A DNA stretch of 64,000 bases from Septoria linicola. Its lineage: Eukaryota > Ascomycota > Dothideomycetes > Mycosphaerellales > Mycosphaerellaceae. The stretch lies in the NCBI GenBank assembly GCA_024114885.1, contig CP099427.1, positions 1,798,001-1,862,000 of the forward strand. The letters run 5' to 3'. The notes beneath the pieces were generated by a model. That model made no database searches. It was not told where the DNA came from and worked only from the letters and a program-made list of their open reading frames with translations. Position numbers and translations under genes: made by a program. Below are positions 61,016 through 64,000 of this stretch, one piece after another (the stretch's first letter is position 1; each line of letters begins with the position of its first letter).

Positions 61016-63298
61016 ATGCTTGGCAAACGTGTTCCAGACCATGGAGATGATGCTGCTTCGAACTCTGCCATTACTGCCGTGAAGCGATCTCGAACAGGCA
61101 CACCGGCACCACAAGATGCTGCGGAGTTGTGGTTCGGAGATGTAACGGGCTTCAGCCAACTTCCGCAGGCCAAGTTCTGCGAGCAGTGCCAACCATGGAC
61201 GCTCCGCGCGAGCGACATTCCAGCCTCAGCGAAGAAGGTGTATTGCATCCTGCGAGGACACACACCCGGTTTCTACTTTGACTGGACTGTCGCGGAGAAG
61301 CAGATATCAGGATTTTCAGGGAACATGTACATTGCCTTCCCCAGAGGCAGTAAGAAGGCCTCTATCAAGACTGCCAATGTGGAAGATGTGATTCGCCACG
61401 CAGTCGATTATATGAACCACACGAGCGACAATTGTCCAAATGACCGTAGTGGGCAACCTCCGCCCACTTTCAATATTTCTGTAGAGAAGGGACCAATCTT
61501 TTTTGAGCAACAATCGTTCGAGCAGGAGTTTATTAAGCAAGAATCTGTCGAGCACGAATGGCTTGCCCGGGAATCTGTCAAGCAAGGATCCAATGATGAC
61601 GAATCTCGCGAGCAAATAAATGCGGAATCTCCGCAGCTGGGAAGCAGAGATCGTTCAAAATGTCGAAATTGCCGCGAACGATACAAAGTTCCGGGCGGGC
61701 AGATATGCGCAATGTGCTTTGCTTCGACAGATCTCTCGGAAACAGTTCAAATCGTCGCCAACAAGTTCGGGCTAGATAAGCACCAAGCCACCATCCTGCA
61801 CCTTATTGCGCATGGCAAGAATACTTTCTACACTGGAGCTGCGGGAACGGGAAAGTCCAGAATTCTGCATGCAACCATGGCGTTGTGCCGTGAACGGAAA
61901 ATCAACGCGTGCGCGGTGGCTCCTACAGGAATCGCGGCTCTTGCGGTACATGGTAGAACACTGCACACATATGCAGGCTGGACCGCCAGGCTCGGTACGA
62001 GCTCGCTAGAAGAACTCCGTGACGTCGCTCACAAAAAGACAATTTGGAAACGATTCTGGGAGACAGACATCCTGATCATTGACGAAATCTCCATGGTGGA
62101 GAGTGATACATTCACGCGTCTGTCTGCTATGATGGAAAGCGCGTTGTGTGCGCCCAATGCTCAACAATTGCCTTTTGGCGGTGCGCAAGTTGTAATAACC
62201 GGCGACTTCTACCAACTTCCACCAGTCAAGCCGTTCGGCACCTGCATTGAGTGCGGTCTTGGATACGCAAAGAAGCCCAAGCTCAGAAGTGACAAGAGGC
62301 GCCCCTGCGAGGACCACAAGAAGCCAGCTGATCATCATCAATGGGCATTTCAGAGTCCTGCATGGTCTGCTCTGCGTCTCACCAATGTTGAGCTGAAACA
62401 GGTCCATCGTCAAGCTGATAGCAATTATCTAGATATTTTGCATCGGGTTCGGTACGGCGTGCCACTGACTGACGATCAGGAGAACGTCCTGCTCCGCTAC
62501 AAAGACAACTTCAATTTCGACTCTGCGATCAAGCTCATGCCCAGGCGAGTCAAAGTCAAAGAGATCAATGCCGCACACATGGAGGAACTAGACACGCTTG
62601 AATACACTTATCCTTGGGTTGACCATTTTCACTGGGAGCAGCGACACACTGAGTACGCCGAGGAGTCGCCAAAGACGCCGAAGAATCATCGCTACGAAAA
62701 GAGTCTCGAGCTCAAACAAGGCATGCAGGTCCTGCTGTTGGCCAACATAGATCTTGCTGCAGGGCTGGCTAACGGCACTTGTGGCAAGATCATAGGATTT
62801 GAACCAATGCGCGAGAGCATGATGCCACGGGCCAAGAAGAACTCCAAGGACACGGGTGTCGATGGCCAGGTCCTCATTACTCACGAGCATCGCGACTACG
62901 CCGAACGAAGAATACGCGACTTTGCTATACAAGCTCACAGCAGGCCGTGGCCGATTGTGAAGTTCCGCAATGGCCTCGTGAGAACGATTTATGCTCACTG
63001 CTCAATCACTGAGCTTGGTGCAGACAGGCCATATAGCCTACTCAGCTGCACTCAGATCCCTCTCATAGCTGGCTGGGCAATTACGATACACAAGTCGCAG
63101 GGCATGACTCTTGACAACGTGGTTCTGACGCTCGATGGATGTTTTGCGCCGGGTCAAGCCTATGTCGCGTTGAGCAGGTGCAAGAGCCTTCAGGGAATGG
63201 TAGTGCAGACCTTACCAAAGCCGAGACATCTCAGGGTTGATGACACTGTAGAGCAATTCATGCAGAGGACCTTCGGGCGGCACAAGATAGCCACATGA
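61016..63298 (+). CDS. PIF1-family helicase fused to an RNase H1-type hybrid-binding domain
   Basis: Single-exon gene of 760 residues from the first ATG (61016). N-terminal order: CEQC at residues 55-58; a hybrid-binding/viroplasmin-like domain at about 74-134 (KKVYCILRGHTPGFYFDW, then EKQISGFSGNMYIAF); a Glu/Gln/Ser-rich hinge of imperfect short repeats at about 160-205; and a Cys4 motif (CRNC, then CAMC; residues 216-234). The SF1B helicase core follows: Walker A GAAGTGKS (274-281), VAPTGIAAL, DEISMVE (356-362), GDFYQLPPV (396-404), QVHRQ (462-466), GTCGKIIGF and ITIHKSQGMTLD with YVALSRC. A second Cys/His cluster (CIEC, then C and HxxxxxHH) is inserted after GDFYQLPPV. All helicase motifs are intact. 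PIF1 enzymes unwind G4 and RNA:DNA hybrids; the added domain suggests targeting to hybrids (inference). Confidence 0.92.
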   Translation: MLGKRVPDHGDDAASNSAITAVKRSRTGTPAPQDAAELWFGDVTGFSQLPQAKFCEQCQPWTLRASDIPASAKKVYCILRGHTPGFYFDWTVAEKQISGFSGNMYIAFPRGSKKASIKTANVEDVIRHAVDYMNHTSDNCPNDRSGQPPPTFNISVEKGPIFFEQQSFEQEFIKQESVEHEWLARESVKQGSNDDESREQINAESPQLGSRDRSKCRNCRERYKVPGGQICAMCFASTDLSETVQIVANKFGLDKHQATILHLIAHGKNTFYTGAAGTGKSRILHATMALCRERKINACAVAPTGIAALAVHGRTLHTYAGWTARLGTSSLEELRDVAHKKTIWKRFWETDILIIDEISMVESDTFTRLSAMMESALCAPNAQQLPFGGAQVVITGDFYQLPPVKPFGTCIECGLGYAKKPKLRSDKRRPCEDHKKPADHHQWAFQSPAWSALRLTNVELKQVHRQADSNYLDILHRVRYGVPLTDDQENVLLRYKDNFNFDSAIKLMPRRVKVKEINAAHMEELDTLEYTYPWVDHFHWEQRHTEYAEESPKTPKNHRYEKSLELKQGMQVLLLANIDLAAGLANGTCGKIIGFEPMRESMMPRAKKNSKDTGVDGQVLITHEHRDYAERRIRDFAIQAHSRPWPIVKFRNGLVRTIYAHCSITELGADRPYSLLSCTQIPLIAGWAITIHKSQGMTLDNVVLTLDGCFAPGQAYVALSRCKSLQGMVVQTLPKPRHLRVDDTVEQFMQRTFGRHKIAT

Positions 63299-63853
63299 GA
63301 TTGGCATCTGTCTGATTGGAAGGGAGTCGAGTCTGACGAGCTTGCGCTGTCATCTACAACGCTCATCCTTGTATAGGCCACGGCGGCAGTGAGCATTTGG
63401 TCCTGATGTCGTGCATGTAATACGAGTCGAGAACGACTAAAATCGTGCTGACCAGTCTAAAACTCTCGGTTCAAGGAATCCTGTCACTGCGTCCAGAACA
63501 GCAGAGCTCATATCGTGGCACCGGACAGGAGATGCAGTCAAGCTTGTGCCTCACTCAGACAAAGGAAGCCCTTCGCGGGCAAAGATGCGTAGAAGCAGCA
63601 ATTGATCGACAACTAATAAGTGAGGTAGGCAGGGGAGGCATGCAATACTGATACTCCAATATCATTTCGGGCTCCTCGCCAGACCGGCGTGCGTGAGACC
63701 GGACGCCGCAAGAACTCCGGCCCTGAGAGTCTGGATCTGCCGCCGAGCAACAACCAAGCAGCCAGTAATCGATGAACGAGAGCGCAACTTTATAAGAACC
63801 AGGCGATATAGTCAATCTGGTGCAACGCAGACTTACTAACGTCACACATCACC
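63299..63853. promoter_or_regulatory. Intergenic region upstream of a secreted protein gene
   Basis: It holds the helicase 3' end and the promoter of the next gene. No other coding sequence is supported. Confidence 0.4.
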
Positions 63854-64000
63854 ATGCAACTTTCGCTCTCCTATCTGGCTCTCTTGTTGAGCAGCATTGC
63901 TGCCGCCCAGGACCCATACGTACGTATGAGCCACTAGACCTCGTAGCTATCCGACTAATAGGACCTAGTCCATTTGCAAAACCTCTGCTATACGCCATGA
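63854..64000 (+). CDS. Start of a small secreted protein gene (partial)
   Basis: The ATG at 63854 opens a clear signal peptide (MQLSLSYLALLLSSIAAAQ). The exon ends DPY at a gtacgt donor (63920). Candidate acceptors lie at tccgactaatag (63961) and, better for an open frame, gacctag (63968). The latter continues SICKTSAIRH to the window edge, with a cysteine. The rest is outside the window, so the family cannot be named. Confidence 0.6.

Overview
The window looks like chromosomal DNA of a filamentous ascomycete, probably a dothideomycete near the Mycosphaerellales/Capnodiales (inference). Genes lie on both strands, and introns are short (about 39 to 95 nt) with GT-AG ends and CTRAC-type branch sites. 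The gene families are typical of these fungi. No prokaryotic operon structure, tRNA, rRNA, CRISPR array or recognisable transposon was seen.

Left part (1-33.7 kb): mostly intact housekeeping genes. They are a truncated tRNA m1A58 methyltransferase gene (trm61), the bifunctional glycogen debranching enzyme gdb1 in divergent orientation to it, the Mgs1/WRNIP1 replication ATPase, a glutathione S-transferase, an arrestin-like adaptor, a CSA/ERCC8-type WD40 repair protein, a histidine phosphatase, a GPR1/FUN34/YaaH acetate transporter homologue, a synaptojanin-type phosphoinositide phosphatase, a low-complexity Pro/Ala/Ser/Lys protein, the recyclin F-box protein rcy1 and a secreted HAD phosphatase. 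The exception is a secreted GH2 glycosidase with one frameshift in its first 60 codons.

Middle part (33.7-55.8 kb): an accessory segment rich in broken genes. A zinc-type alcohol dehydrogenase, a GH43 glycosidase, an amino-acid permease, a GH3 beta-glucosidase with a PA14 insert, an aldo/keto reductase and an O-methyltransferase can each be followed over nearly full length. Each carries in-frame stops, small indels or, in GH43, a 17-bp tandem duplication. Among them lie genes that look intact: a BTB/POZ protein, an Sfk1/DRAM-like membrane protein, a two-finger GATA factor, a small Ser/Tyr/Asn/Gly-rich protein, a TIGR04076-family protein and a conserved-looking hypothetical protein.

Right part (55.8-64 kb): nuclear-type genes. 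They are a large protein with a Net1/Dnt1-like N-terminus and a SANT/Myb motif, a leucine-rich-repeat protein, and an intact PIF1-family helicase with an RNase H1-type RNA:DNA hybrid-binding domain and a Cys4 motif in front of it. The start of a secreted protein gene runs off the right edge.

The most interesting points are the HBD-PIF1 fusion and the contrast between intact housekeeping genes and a run of recently inactivated catabolic and transport genes. No new multi-gene system was recognised.
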